64,000 nucleotides of DNA from Ectothiorhodosinus mongolicus. GTDB lineage: Bacteria; Pseudomonadota; Gammaproteobacteria; Ectothiorhodospirales; Ectothiorhodospiraceae. Within the stretch, counting starts at the first letter, position 1. Each line of letters opens with the position of its first letter. Below the pieces are notes generated by a model. That model had not been told where the DNA came from, did not search any database, and saw only the letters and a program-made list of their open reading frames with translations. Location of the stretch: positions 1,623,914 through 1,687,913 of the forward strand of contig NZ_CP023018.1 in assembly GCF_022406875.1 (NCBI RefSeq). The letters are read 5' to 3'. Below, piece after piece: positions 30,139-38,562 of the stretch. A program made the position numbers and the translations under genes.

Positions 30139-30525
30139 TCAGTCGGCCAGCTCGATAATGGCGGAGATGATGTCATTCATGGAGATGAGGCCCACCAGTT
30201 CGTTGCCATGCAGAACGGCCACGCGGCGAATCCCCAGCTGTACCATCAGCCGAGCGACAAACTTCACCTCCATCATCTCGGGAACGCTAATGATCGGGCG
30301 GATGCAGATGTCGTACACATTAATAAGGTCAATATCACCCTCTTCAGCAACAATCGTGCGCAGAATATTGGTGTAGGTGATCAGCCCATAAGCATCGGTG
30401 TCGTGGACTTTTTCAACGACCAAGGATTTGACATCGCGGCGGCGCATCTCGCGCATCGCTTCACGAATCGTCGCGGTCGGTGCGATGCTCGCCACATCGC
30501 GAATCATAATGTCTTTAACTAACAT
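30139..30525 (-). CDS. CBS-domain protein
   Basis: A 128-residue protein consisting of two CBS motifs: VKDIMIRDVASIAPTATIREAMREM ... GLITYTNILRTIV and ISVPEMMEVKFVARLMVQLGIRRVAV ... GLISMNDIISAII. Paired CBS domains bind adenine nucleotides and regulate partners. It lies 30 nt after the PII-like gene and a DUF1538 membrane protein, so it is probably the third member of that operon and a nucleotide sensor for the transporter (inference). Confidence 0.88.
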   Translation of the reverse strand: MLVKDIMIRDVASIAPTATIREAMREMRRRDVKSLVVEKVHDTDAYGLITYTNILRTIVAEEGDIDLINVYDICIRPIISVPEMMEVKFVARLMVQLGIRRVAVLHGNELVGLISMNDIISAIIELAD

Positions 30526-30555
30526 GGTTTAAATTCTCCGAGAGCATGACAGGCT

Positions 30556-30903
30556 CTATATTTCGTCTTTAATGCGTTCTTCAAACTGCTGTATCTGGCC
30601 CAAATCGATACCCGCGATGTGCTCAAGCGGGACCGTAAAAACAATTCCTTCACTGTGCTCACGTAATTTCAGCTGATCGCGCAAAGCTTTCATCACCGAT
30701 AAGGACAGCTTTTTCTCAAGGATGAAAATCAACACCGATTGCGCACCCTCATAAGTCAGGCCAAAGAATGTTTTCTTCTCCGCCGCGCCAATGCCGCGCG
30801 CATCCATGATGGTGACGCCTGCAGCGCCGGCCTCACGCGCCACATCAATGGCTTTCTCTTCGAATTTCTCGGATAAAATCGCTACTAACACAGAGAATTT
30901 CAT
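30556..30903 (-). CDS. PII-like signalling protein
   Basis: About 115 residues from ATG 30903. The sequence (KFSVLVAILSEKFEEKAIDVAREAGAAGVTIMDARG, then FFGLTYEGAQSVLIFILEKK) follows the ferredoxin-like PII fold, with a shortened T-loop region lacking the uridylylated Tyr of GlnB/GlnK. It overlaps the DUF1538 stop by 4 nt (ATGA). A PII-like protein beside a membrane transporter usually controls it, here presumably together with the CBS protein. Confidence 0.8.
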   Translation of the reverse strand: MKFSVLVAILSEKFEEKAIDVAREAGAAGVTIMDARGIGAAEKKTFFGLTYEGAQSVLIFILEKKLSLSVMKALRDQLKLREHSEGIVFTVPLEHIAGIDLGQIQQFEERIKDEI

Positions 30904-32411
30904 GTGGTTTGCTGCCTCCAACGGCCCATGAATTCAACGGCGATAGCATAGAGCATCACCGTAATGATCGGAAAGATCGAAGCAAAGGCAATCAGCCCAA
31001 AGCCATCGATCAGCACATTTCGACCTTCTATATGGGTGGCAAGGCCTATGCCTAGGGCTGTGACCAAAGGTACAGTGACCTCCGAAGTCGTCACCCCGCC
31101 CAGGTCATAGGCCAAAGCGACGATGTATTTCGGCGCCAAAGCAGTCAAAACGATGACCACGGCATAGCCCCCCATAATGTAATAATGAATCGAGTCGCCG
31201 GTGATGATCCGGTGCACGCCAATGGTGATACCGATCGCCACGCCCGCGGCCACCAACAAGCGAATCGTGTTGCCATCTAATCGCCCCTTGGCTGCTTCTT
31301 CGGCCTTCTGGCCAATGGCGATCAGCGCCGGCTCGGCCATGGTCGTGGCAAAGCCAATACAAAAGGCAAACACGTAAATCCACAACACCGCATCCAGGGC
31401 AATGAGCTGCTCAGCCATGGATCGTCCAATCGGGAATAGCCCCAATTTCAAGCCCACCACGAAGGCGTAGAGACCAAAGATCACCAGCACGAACCCGCCC
31501 ACAACCTTTTGCACATGCGCTAAGTGGCGGCGAATCACCAAGTACTGAAAAACCAAAATAACGCCAATAATGGGCAGCACATCGCGAAACATCAGCAACA
31601 AATCGCGCAACATGCCCAACACAATGCTGCCGCCCACGGGGTCGATAAACCCATCGCCGGCATTCGTTTCCAGCATCGATGCTGGAGGTGCCGCCACTGC
31701 ACCCCCGGAAAAGACGATAATGCCGTAGAGCTGCACCACGATCATCGGCACCATCACGGCCAAAGCCACCAGCCCAAACCCATGCGTCAGGGCATTGCGC
31801 CCGCGAATCGAGACCGCTAGGCCAATACCCAAAGCCGCGATTAAAGGGACGGTAACGATATTGGTGGTGACCCCGCCCGAATCATAGGCCAGGCCAACGA
31901 TCTCAGCCGGTGCGAAAAACGTGATGGTGACCACCAACAGATAGCCGATGATCATGTACCAGTGCAGGCTATGCCCCAGCGCGATACGAATAACACCAAT
32001 GGCAACCACCACTCCCACCGACAGCGCTACCAGAAGGCGCAGCACCCAGCCATTGATTTGTCCGGCGCTGATCAGCTCCGCTTGTTGAGCGACGGCAATC
32101 AAAGCCGGCTCGGCGATCACTGCCGAAAAGCCCAAACAAAAGCCGAACAACATCAGCCAAAACAGCGAGCCTTTCTTCGCAAACTCATTCGAGAGATTGC
32201 GGCCGATGGGGAAGATACCCATCTCAAGGCCCTGCAAAAACAGAGCCACGCCAATCACCACAATCCCTAGGCCAATCACAATCGGCAGCCAGCCCTCAGG
32301 CACCTGGCGCATCACCAGCAGCTGGAACACCCCCACTACGAGAATAATCGGCATCAGGTTGCGCAATGAATGCAGCAACAGCCGATAAAACTCTCGTAAC
32401 GTATCACCCAT
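30900..32411 (-). CDS. DUF1538 membrane protein (fused UmpA/UmpB-type antiporter)
   Basis: A 503-residue integral membrane protein made of two homologous halves. Each half has the signature GLxxGxFPIGRxxxxE, an AEPALIA motif (SAVIAEPALIAVAQQAE; ATTMAEPALIAIGQKAE), and AYDSGGVTT / AYDLGGVTT followed by TVPLIxALGIGLA. DUF1538 pairs from Halomonas were described as UmpAB Na+(K+)/H+ antiporters; here both units are in one chain. It begins an operon with a PII-like and a CBS protein. Cation/H+ antiport is the best guess, not proven. Confidence 0.83.
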   Translation of the reverse strand: MGDTLREFYRLLLHSLRNLMPIILVVGVFQLLVMRQVPEGWLPIVIGLGIVVIGVALFLQGLEMGIFPIGRNLSNEFAKKGSLFWLMLFGFCLGFSAVIAEPALIAVAQQAELISAGQINGWVLRLLVALSVGVVVAIGVIRIALGHSLHWYMIIGYLLVVTITFFAPAEIVGLAYDSGGVTTNIVTVPLIAALGIGLAVSIRGRNALTHGFGLVALAVMVPMIVVQLYGIIVFSGGAVAAPPASMLETNAGDGFIDPVGGSIVLGMLRDLLLMFRDVLPIIGVILVFQYLVIRRHLAHVQKVVGGFVLVIFGLYAFVVGLKLGLFPIGRSMAEQLIALDAVLWIYVFAFCIGFATTMAEPALIAIGQKAEEAAKGRLDGNTIRLLVAAGVAIGITIGVHRIITGDSIHYYIMGGYAVVIVLTALAPKYIVALAYDLGGVTTSEVTVPLVTALGIGLATHIEGRNVLIDGFGLIAFASIFPIITVMLYAIAVEFMGRWRQQTT

Positions 32412-32432
32412 GGATCAGAGTCTAAAACAAAT

Positions 32433-32462
32433 GGGGTCAGACCCCAATTGGGGTCCGACCCC
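32433..32462. repeat. Pair of GGGG-N5-CCCC palindromes
   Basis: GGGGTCAGACCCC (32433-32445) and GGGGTCCGACCCC (32450-32462), flanked by AAAT and ATTTT. It lies 7 nt past the tRNA-Arg(CCT) 3' end and just upstream of the DUF1538 gene; on the minus strand it may act as a terminator for the tRNA. Confidence 0.88.
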
Positions 32463-32468
32463 ATTTTC

Positions 32469-32545
<77 letters not shown>

Positions 32546-32680
32546 ATGTGCGCAGCATACTACCGCTTAAAGGGTCGGTAAAAGTGCGCACAGGCACCGC
32601 TCGCCCCAAGATCGCCCCTAGTTCACTGCCCAGCCCATTTGCTTTATTGTTGTCGGGTTATTGGCTCAGGGGATATACGC

Positions 32681-33688
32681 ATGAAAGTGCTGGTCACAGG
32701 CACCGCCGGTTTTATCGGATCGGCATTAGCCAAGCGGCTATTGGCGCGAGGCGATGAGGTCATCGGCATCGATAACCTCAATGACTATTACGATGTGAAC
32801 TTGAAAAAAGCCCGCCTGGCGCGCATTGCCGAGCACCCGAGCTTCACTGATGTGCGCATCGATATCGCCGATCGCGCCGCCATGGAAGCGGTTTTCGCAG
32901 ACCACAAGCCCGATCGCGTCGTGAACCTCGCCGCCCAAGCCGGCGTGCGGTACTCCCTCATCAATCCCCATGCCTATGTCGAGACCAATCTGGTCGGCTT
33001 TATGAACATTCTCGAGGGCTGTCGCCACCACGACGTCGAACACTTGGTCTACGCCTCATCGAGCTCGGTTTATGGCGCCAATACCGCCATGCCGTTCAGC
33101 GTCCATGACAACGTCGATCATCCCATGAGTCTTTATGCCGCCAGCAAAAAGGCCAATGAACTCATGGCGCATACCTACAGCTCGCTGTATGGCCTGCCGA
33201 CCACCGGTCTGAGATTTTTTACCGTTTACGGACCCTGGGGGCGGCCGGATATGGCGCTCTTCCTATTTACTCGTAATATGCTCGAAGGCCAGCCCATCGA
33301 CGTCTTTAACTATGGCAAGCATCGCCGCGATTTCACCTACATCGATGACATTGTCGAGGGCGTGATGCGCACCTTGGATCATGTGGCCACGCCCAACCCT
33401 GATTGGTCAGGAGAGGCACCCGATTCAGCCACCAGTTTCGCGCCGTATCGCTTGTACAACATCGGCAACAACCAGCCGGTGGATCTGATGCACTACATTG
33501 AAGTGTTGGAGGACTGCTTGGGCGTTAAGGCCGAGAAAAATCTGTTGCCCCTACAGCCTGGTGATGTGCCTGACACCTATGCCGATGTGGCTGACCTCGT
33601 CAAAGACGTTGATTACCAGCCCGCCACACCCGTAGAGCAGGGCGTCGCTGAATTCGTTCGCTGGTACCGCGACTTTTACAAAGTCTGA
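32681..33688 (+). CDS. NAD-dependent epimerase (UDP-glucuronate 4-epimerase-like)
   Basis: Extended short-chain dehydrogenase of 335 residues from ATG 32681. The Rossmann motif [31 protein letters not shown] (typical of UDP-GlcA 4-epimerases), SSSVYGAN and the catalytic YAASKKAN (YxxxK), plus [15 protein letters not shown] support the call. It probably makes UDP-galacturonate for surface polysaccharide. The sugar-nucleotide enzyme manB lies 0.9 kb downstream, with a toxin-antitoxin pair between them. Confidence 0.88.
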   Translation: MKVLVTGTAGFIGSALAKRLLARGDEVIGIDNLNDYYDVNLKKARLARIAEHPSFTDVRIDIADRAAMEAVFADHKPDRVVNLAAQAGVRYSLINPHAYVETNLVGFMNILEGCRHHDVEHLVYASSSSVYGANTAMPFSVHDNVDHPMSLYAASKKANELMAHTYSSLYGLPTTGLRFFTVYGPWGRPDMALFLFTRNMLEGQPIDVFNYGKHRRDFTYIDDIVEGVMRTLDHVATPNPDWSGEAPDSATSFAPYRLYNIGNNQPVDLMHYIEVLEDCLGVKAEKNLLPLQPGDVPDTYADVADLVKDVDYQPATPVEQGVAEFVRWYRDFYKV

Positions 33689-33728
33689 TATACGCTATGA
33701 AACCCAGTATGGAGACTCAGTGTCAGGC

Positions 33729-33757
33729 TTGAGAATACACGTTAGATACACGATAAT
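33729..33757 (+). promoter_or_regulatory. Promoter of the TacAT-type module with direct repeats
   Basis: TTGAGA (33729-33734), a 17-bp spacer, GATAAT (33752-33757). The spacer and -10 contain two direct repeats ATACACG (33735-33741 and 33746-33752), spaced 11 bp centre to centre, a likely site for the ribbon-helix-helix antitoxin (autoregulation is inferred). An A/T-rich AATATATATT run follows. Confidence 0.6.
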
Positions 33758-33790
33758 AGATATTCAAAATATATATTAAAGGGGTGTCCA

Positions 33791-34054
33791 ATGAGACAAT
33801 CCGTTCCAATCAACATGAAAGCCGAGCCCGAGCTTCGCAATCTGATTGACCGAGCCGCCAAGCTCACGCATCGCAATCGCACGGAGTTTGTCTTGGAGGC
33901 GGCGGCGCAACGGGCCCAAGAGGTGATTCTCGATCAAACCTTGATCACGCTAGATCCGGATCGGTTTCAGAAATTCATCGATGCACTGGATGCACCTCCA
34001 GCGAGCAATCCTAGGCTGCGTCGCGTATTGCATGCGAAGGCGCCTTGGGAGTGA
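33791..34054 (+). CDS. DUF1778 antitoxin (TacA-like)
   Basis: An 87-residue ribbon-helix-helix protein: basic beta strand at SVPINMKAEPELRNLIDRAAKLTHRNRTEFVLEAA matches the DUF1778 antitoxins that neutralise GNAT toxins. The C-terminal half (about residues 45-87) is the flexible toxin-binding part. GTGA overlap with the toxin gene. A promoter with repeats lies just upstream, as expected for an autoregulated module. Confidence 0.9.
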   Translation: MRQSVPINMKAEPELRNLIDRAAKLTHRNRTEFVLEAAAQRAQEVILDQTLITLDPDRFQKFIDALDAPPASNPRLRRVLHAKAPWE

Positions 34055-34557
34055 TATGCCCGCCACAACCGCTGAGCGAGCAACACATTACCGATGATTT
34101 TTATTGTGGCCATGCATCCCTCAATCAATGGTTAAAAAAGCGCGCCCCCAAAGCGGCGCGCATTGGACACTCAGCACGGACTTTCGTGGTGTGCGACCAA
34201 GACCAAAGGGTGCTCGCGTACTATGCCCTCGCATCGGGGTCTGTTAATCGGGAAGATGTGCCCAACAAAGTCGCGCGCAACACGCCTGATCCGGTACCCG
34301 TCGTGTTACTCGCTCGATTGGCTGTGGACCAAAGTATGGCGGGTCGGGGGATGGGTCGCGGCCTGCTTAAAGACGCATTTTTACGCGTTTATTCGGCTGC
34401 CGAACAGATTGGCATTCGGGCTATTCTGGTACATGCGATTGATGAACAAGCGCGATCATTTTATGTAAAACACGGTTTTTACGATTCTCCCACCCACGAG
34501 TTGACGCTGATGTTGACCATCAGTGAGATCGAGAAGGAATGGATATCTAGCCCATGA
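34051..34557 (+). CDS. GNAT toxin (TacT-like)
   Basis: A 168-residue GNAT acetyltransferase. TacT enzymes acetylate the amino group of charged tRNAs and block translation. The N-terminus ICPPQPLSEQHITDDFYCGHASLNQWLKKRA is the family hallmark; the acetyl-CoA loop is RLAVDQSMAGRGMGRGLL, and the catalytic-type Tyr region is SFYVKHGFYD. I choose GTG 34051, giving the family start and GTGA overlap with the antitoxin; a TTG at 34045 is also in frame. Its stop overlaps the manB start by 4 nt, so manB may be expressed from the same transcript. Confidence 0.9.
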   Translation: MICPPQPLSEQHITDDFYCGHASLNQWLKKRAPKAARIGHSARTFVVCDQDQRVLAYYALASGSVNREDVPNKVARNTPDPVPVVLLARLAVDQSMAGRGMGRGLLKDAFLRVYSAAEQIGIRAILVHAIDEQARSFYVKHGFYDSPTHELTLMLTISEIEKEWISSP

Positions 34558-35927
34558 CGACTGAGCAAAAACTGGCCTGTTTTAAGGCCTACGATATCCG
34601 CGGCCGCGTGCCCGAAGAACTCAACCCCGAGGTGGCCGAGGCCATTGGCCGCGCCTATGCGGCAGTCGTGCAGCCTCAGGGCCCGGTTGCCATCGGCTGG
34701 GACATCCGCCTTAGCAGCCCCGAACTAGCCCAAGCCCTGACCCGAGGATTGAACGCCTCAGGAGTGGACACCCAAACCCTAGGCCAATGCGGCACCGAAA
34801 TGATCTACCACGCCGCCTCGCAATCCGGCATGGGCGGCGGCATCATGGTCACCGCCAGCCACAATCCCATGGACTACAACGGCATGAAGCTGGTGCGTGA
34901 CCAGGCGATTCCCTTGAGCGGCGACAGCGGCCTACCCGAGATGGAGCGGCGGGTGCGCGAAAACGATCTGCCACCGCCGACCGTCCATCCCGGAACCAAC
35001 ACCGCGGTCGATGTGCTGCACTCCTACGTCCAACGGATTCTGGGTTTTATCGAAGTGCCCCAATTAAAGCCGCTGCATCTGGTGGTCAACGCCGGTAATG
35101 GCGCTGCCGGGCCGGTGTTCGACGCCCTCGCGGAGCACTTGCCGTTTCGCATCACCCGCGTGCACCACGAACCCGATGGCCATTTCCCCAACGGCATCCC
35201 CAACCCGTTGCTGCCCGAAAATCGCAGCGCCACCGCCGAGGCCGTGCAACAGCATGGCGCGGATATGGGCATTGCTTGGGATGGAGATTTCGATCGCTGC
35301 TTTTTCTTTGATGAACGCGGCGCATTTATTGAAGGCTACTACATGGTCGGCCTGCTGGCGGCACAGATCCTCGCCAAACACCCCGGTGGTCGCGTGATTC
35401 ACGATACGCGCCTGACCTGGAATACCCGAGACATGGCGCGCCAGGCGGGCGGTGTACCCATCATGGGCCGCACCGGTCACGCCTTTATGAAGGACCTCAT
35501 GCGCAGCGATGATGCGCTGTACGCTGGCGAGATGTCAGCCCACCACTATTTCCGCGATTTTGCGTGCTGCGACAGCGGCATGATCCCCTGGCTACTGATT
35601 GCCGAGGCGATGAGTGTGACCGGTCAGCCCCTGTCCGCATTGGTTGAAGCGCGGATCAGCGCCTACCCCTGCAGTGGCGAGATCAATTTCCCGGTGCGCG
35701 ATGTGGCCGCCGCCATTGGCCATATCGCCGATCACTACGCCCAGCTGCGTCCCATGATCGACACCACTGATGGCATCAGCATGGACTTCGATCTGTGGCG
35801 ATTTAACCTGCGCGGCTCCAACACCGAGCCTATGCTGCGCCTCAATGTGGAGAGTCGTGGCGACGCAGCCCTCATGCAACAGCGTACCCAGGAAATCAGC
35901 GACCTGATCGCCGCCTTCGCTCAATAG
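34554..35927 (+). CDS. manB: Phosphomannomutase
   Basis: Interconverts mannose-6-phosphate and mannose-1-phosphate for GDP-mannose synthesis. The 457-residue alpha-D-phosphohexomutase has the phosphoserine loop VTASHNPMDYNGMK, the metal loop AWDGDFDRCFFFDE, GEMSAHHYFRDF, and the phosphate-binding RGSNTEPMLRLNVE. The DGDFDR loop and overall sequence are closest to ManB/CpsG rather than AlgC. The ATG overlaps the toxin stop by 4 nt. No separate promoter is evident in the preceding coding sequence. Confidence 0.93.
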   Translation: MTTEQKLACFKAYDIRGRVPEELNPEVAEAIGRAYAAVVQPQGPVAIGWDIRLSSPELAQALTRGLNASGVDTQTLGQCGTEMIYHAASQSGMGGGIMVTASHNPMDYNGMKLVRDQAIPLSGDSGLPEMERRVRENDLPPPTVHPGTNTAVDVLHSYVQRILGFIEVPQLKPLHLVVNAGNGAAGPVFDALAEHLPFRITRVHHEPDGHFPNGIPNPLLPENRSATAEAVQQHGADMGIAWDGDFDRCFFFDERGAFIEGYYMVGLLAAQILAKHPGGRVIHDTRLTWNTRDMARQAGGVPIMGRTGHAFMKDLMRSDDALYAGEMSAHHYFRDFACCDSGMIPWLLIAEAMSVTGQPLSALVEARISAYPCSGEINFPVRDVAAAIGHIADHYAQLRPMIDTTDGISMDFDLWRFNLRGSNTEPMLRLNVESRGDAALMQQRTQEISDLIAAFAQ

Positions 35928-35960
35928 CGCTAGGCAGGCAAACGCGGCCTAAGAAAGCCC

Positions 35961-36773
35961 TCAGTAACGCTCAATCGTGGCGCGCTGACGCAGCAGTTCC
36001 AGTTCGCTCTGCAAAGCCCGATTAGCAAGAATCTGTTGCAGCGCCTCAATCACTTCCTCAAATGCCGGAAGATCCAAGGCGCGCGTCTCCTGAAGCTCGA
36101 TCACATGCCAACCAAAGCGGCTTTGCACCGGTTCCGCAGTCACCTGGCCCGGGGAAAGCTGCGCCAAAGCCTCGGCGAATTCGGTGACCATCATATCCAG
36201 CTGAAACCAACCCAAATCACCACCCCGATCGGCGGTGGTATCGGTTGAGTGCTCGCCCGCTAAGGCCACAAAGTCCGCCCCAGCGCCCAGTTGCGCAATC
36301 AGTTCCGCCGCCAGATCCGCATCATCCACCAAAATATGCCGCGCCCGAAACTCCTCATCCCCGGCCGCGGCAATCTGCGCTTCATACTCGGCACGTAGAG
36401 CCGTCTCAGTGAAATCCTGCTCATCCATAAACCGCTGCACATAATGATTCGCCAGCACGTTGGTGCGCAGCTGGTCCAGCTGCCGCTGAATCTCCAGATC
36501 CTCATCCAGCCCGCGCCGCTCAGCGGCCTGACGCAGTAAGACCATATCGATCAGTTCTTCCAGCGCATCATCGCGACTCACCCGCGCCATAGGCCCCTGG
36601 CGCGCAATCAAGTCCTCCACCGCCCAGCGACTAATCACTGCGTCATTGACCTTAGCGACTTGCGGCCCAGGATCGGTAAACGCAGCCGTATCGTTATTGC
36701 CACAGCCCATCAGGCTGAGCGCCAGAGCGCTCACCACTCCACCCAAAATGAGCCCAAGCGGCCAGCGTTTCAT
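35961..36773 (-). CDS. Parvulin-type peptidyl-prolyl isomerase lipoprotein
   Basis: A 270-residue envelope protein. The signal peptide ends in a lipobox-like SLMGC, so it is probably lipid-anchored. A SurA-N-like helical region (about 45-140) precedes a PpiC/parvulin domain (about 140-240: [48 protein letters not shown]). It likely helps fold exported proteins. The upstream yciI-like gene overlaps its start by 4 nt. Confidence 0.87.
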   Translation of the reverse strand: MKRWPLGLILGGVVSALALSLMGCGNNDTAAFTDPGPQVAKVNDAVISRWAVEDLIARQGPMARVSRDDALEELIDMVLLRQAAERRGLDEDLEIQRQLDQLRTNVLANHYVQRFMDEQDFTETALRAEYEAQIAAAGDEEFRARHILVDDADLAAELIAQLGAGADFVALAGEHSTDTTADRGGDLGWFQLDMMVTEFAEALAQLSPGQVTAEPVQSRFGWHVIELQETRALDLPAFEEVIEALQQILANRALQSELELLRQRATIERY

Positions 36774-37072
36774 GAAGGAAACACCTGTTTAAACGGCTTC
36801 ACGCTGACCTGCGCATAAACCCCAGCGGCCACATAGGGATCAGCATCCGCCCAGTCCTGCGCGGCTTTGAGGCTGGCAAACTCGGCGACCACCAAGCTGC
36901 CGGTAAATCCCGCCTCGCCGGGGTCATTGCTATCGATGGCCGGATGTGGGCCGGCCAAGACCAACCGTCCCTCGTTTTGTAAAGCCTCCAGCCGCGCCAG
37001 ATGCGCCGGGCGCACCGACTGGCGCAGTGGGAGGCTGTCAGCCACGTCTTGACTGATGATGGCGTATAGCAT
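36770..37072 (-). CDS. YciI-like protein
   Basis: A 100-residue protein of the YciI/YCII family: [31 protein letters not shown], then [10 protein letters not shown] and [16 protein letters not shown]. The conserved His in RPAHL and the Asp-Pro-Tyr region are typical. The fold is ferredoxin-like; the physiological role is poorly known. It overlaps the parvulin gene by 4 nt and is divergent from yciO with a 142-nt gap in which I see no further feature. Confidence 0.85.
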   Translation of the reverse strand: MLYAIISQDVADSLPLRQSVRPAHLARLEALQNEGRLVLAGPHPAIDSNDPGEAGFTGSLVVAEFASLKAAQDWADADPYVAAGVYAQVSVKPFKQVFPS

Positions 37073-37214
37073 GAAGTGAATCCCTAACCATAAAACCCAT
37101 GGAGGTCTCGTAGATTAGCGCAGCTAGGCGCTGGGATACAAAGCGGATTTCCACGCAGTGGCCGCCTTGCGGTCTGATACAATGGGAATCGATCAAAAAG
37201 ATGCCTGATAACCC

Positions 37215-37841
37215 ATGAGCAAAGTGCTGCACATCCATCCGCAAAACCCCCAAGCCCGGCTGATCGAGCAGGCCGCGGCGGTGGTGCGCGATGGCGGGGT
37301 CATCGCGTACCCCACGGATTCCTGCTATGCCTTGGGCTGCGCCATCGACAATAAGACCGGAATGGAAACCATTCGGCGGCTGCGGCGCCTGGATGACAAC
37401 TATCATCTCACCCTGGTGTGCCGTGATCTGTCGGAAATCGCCCTCTATGCCAAGGTCGGCAATAGCGCCTATCGACTGCTGAAGTCTCTGACCCCTGGCC
37501 CTTATGCCTTTTTATTAAAAGCCACGCATGAGGTACCGCGGCGCATTCAACATGCCAAGCGCAAGACCATCGGCCTGCGCATCCCCGCCCATCCCATCGT
37601 CCAACAGCTGATCGAAGCCTTAGGTCAGCCGTTAATGAGTAGCACGCTGCAATTGCCCGGCGACGATATGCCGCTGAACGACATCTACGACATCGAAGAG
37701 CGCCTCGGCGGGCAAATTGACTTAATGATCGACGGCGGCCCCTGCGGCGGCGAGCCCACCACCGTGATCGATCTGGAAAGTGACACGCCGGTGCTGGTGC
37801 GCCAGGGTCTGGGCCCGGTACCACCTGGGATGCTGGAGTAA
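37215..37841 (+). CDS. yciO: YciO-type Sua5/YrdC-domain protein
   Basis: A 208-residue protein with the YrdC/Sua5 nucleotide-binding domain: GGVIAYPTDSCYALGC, LTPGPYAFLLKAT, KTIGLRIPAHPIVQ and MSSTLQLPGDD. Sua5/YrdC proteins make threonylcarbamoyl-adenylate for the t6A37 tRNA modification. The sequence is nearer to the YciO branch, whose exact role is less clear than TsaC. Followed 10 nt later by an M50 protease gene. Confidence 0.88.
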   Translation: MSKVLHIHPQNPQARLIEQAAAVVRDGGVIAYPTDSCYALGCAIDNKTGMETIRRLRRLDDNYHLTLVCRDLSEIALYAKVGNSAYRLLKSLTPGPYAFLLKATHEVPRRIQHAKRKTIGLRIPAHPIVQQLIEALGQPLMSSTLQLPGDDMPLNDIYDIEERLGGQIDLMIDGGPCGGEPTTVIDLESDTPVLVRQGLGPVPPGMLE

Positions 37842-37851
37842 GTCGGTCGCC

Positions 37852-38529
37852 ATGGAGAATCTGCTCCAAGTCATCGCCATCTGGGCTTTGCCGGTGTTGT
37901 TTGCCATCACCTTGCATGAGGCCGCCCATGGCTGGGCCGCCAAACAACTGGGGGATCCCACGGCGAAGATGCTCGGCCGTTTAACCCTCAACCCCATCAA
38001 ACACGTCGATCCGGTGGGCACTATTCTCGTGCCGGCCGGTCTGCTGGCCTTTAGTCTATTAACCCCGGCGCCGCCCTTTGTGTTTGGTTGGGCCAAGCCC
38101 GTGCCGGTGAACACCCGCAACCTACAAAAACCCCGCCGCGACATGGCGGTGGTGGCCATTGCCGGGCCGCTGTCGAACCTATTGATGGCCTTTTTCTGGG
38201 CGCTGATGATTAAGCTGGGTCTGAGTCTACAAGGGACCTTCGATTGGGTGGCCGTGCCTTTGGTCTACATGGGTGTGGCCGGTATCAGTATCAATATCCT
38301 GTTGATGGTACTGAATATGATGCCCGTACCGCCGCTGGATGGCGGGCGCGTCTTATCGGGTTTTCTGCGCGGCCGGATTGCCTATAATTATGATCGTCTT
38401 GAACCCTATGGACTGGTGATAGTGGTGGTTTTGTTGATTACCGGCGTGCTCGGCGCCATCCTATTCCCCATCTATGGCTGGTTTGTGGAGCTGATCCAAA
38501 CGCTGTTTGCGCTGCCCAGTTGGCGCTGA
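37852..38529 (+). CDS. Site-2 protease family protein (peptidase M50)
   Basis: A 225-residue multi-pass membrane zinc protease. The HExxH-type motif is in ITLHEAAHGWAAKQLGDPTA, and the second metal-ligand motif is MPVPPLDGGRVLSG. About five hydrophobic helices are visible. The ATG at 37852 matches the family N-terminus (ENLLQVIAIWALPVLFAI); an open frame begins further upstream inside yciO. The substrate is unknown. Same strand as yciO and trpS, a common gammaproteobacterial neighbourhood. Confidence 0.9.
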   Translation: MENLLQVIAIWALPVLFAITLHEAAHGWAAKQLGDPTAKMLGRLTLNPIKHVDPVGTILVPAGLLAFSLLTPAPPFVFGWAKPVPVNTRNLQKPRRDMAVVAIAGPLSNLLMAFFWALMIKLGLSLQGTFDWVAVPLVYMGVAGISINILLMVLNMMPVPPLDGGRVLSGFLRGRIAYNYDRLEPYGLVIVVVLLITGVLGAILFPIYGWFVELIQTLFALPSWR

Positions 38530-38562
38530 ATCGATTATGCATAACACCATTGAGGTCGCCTT

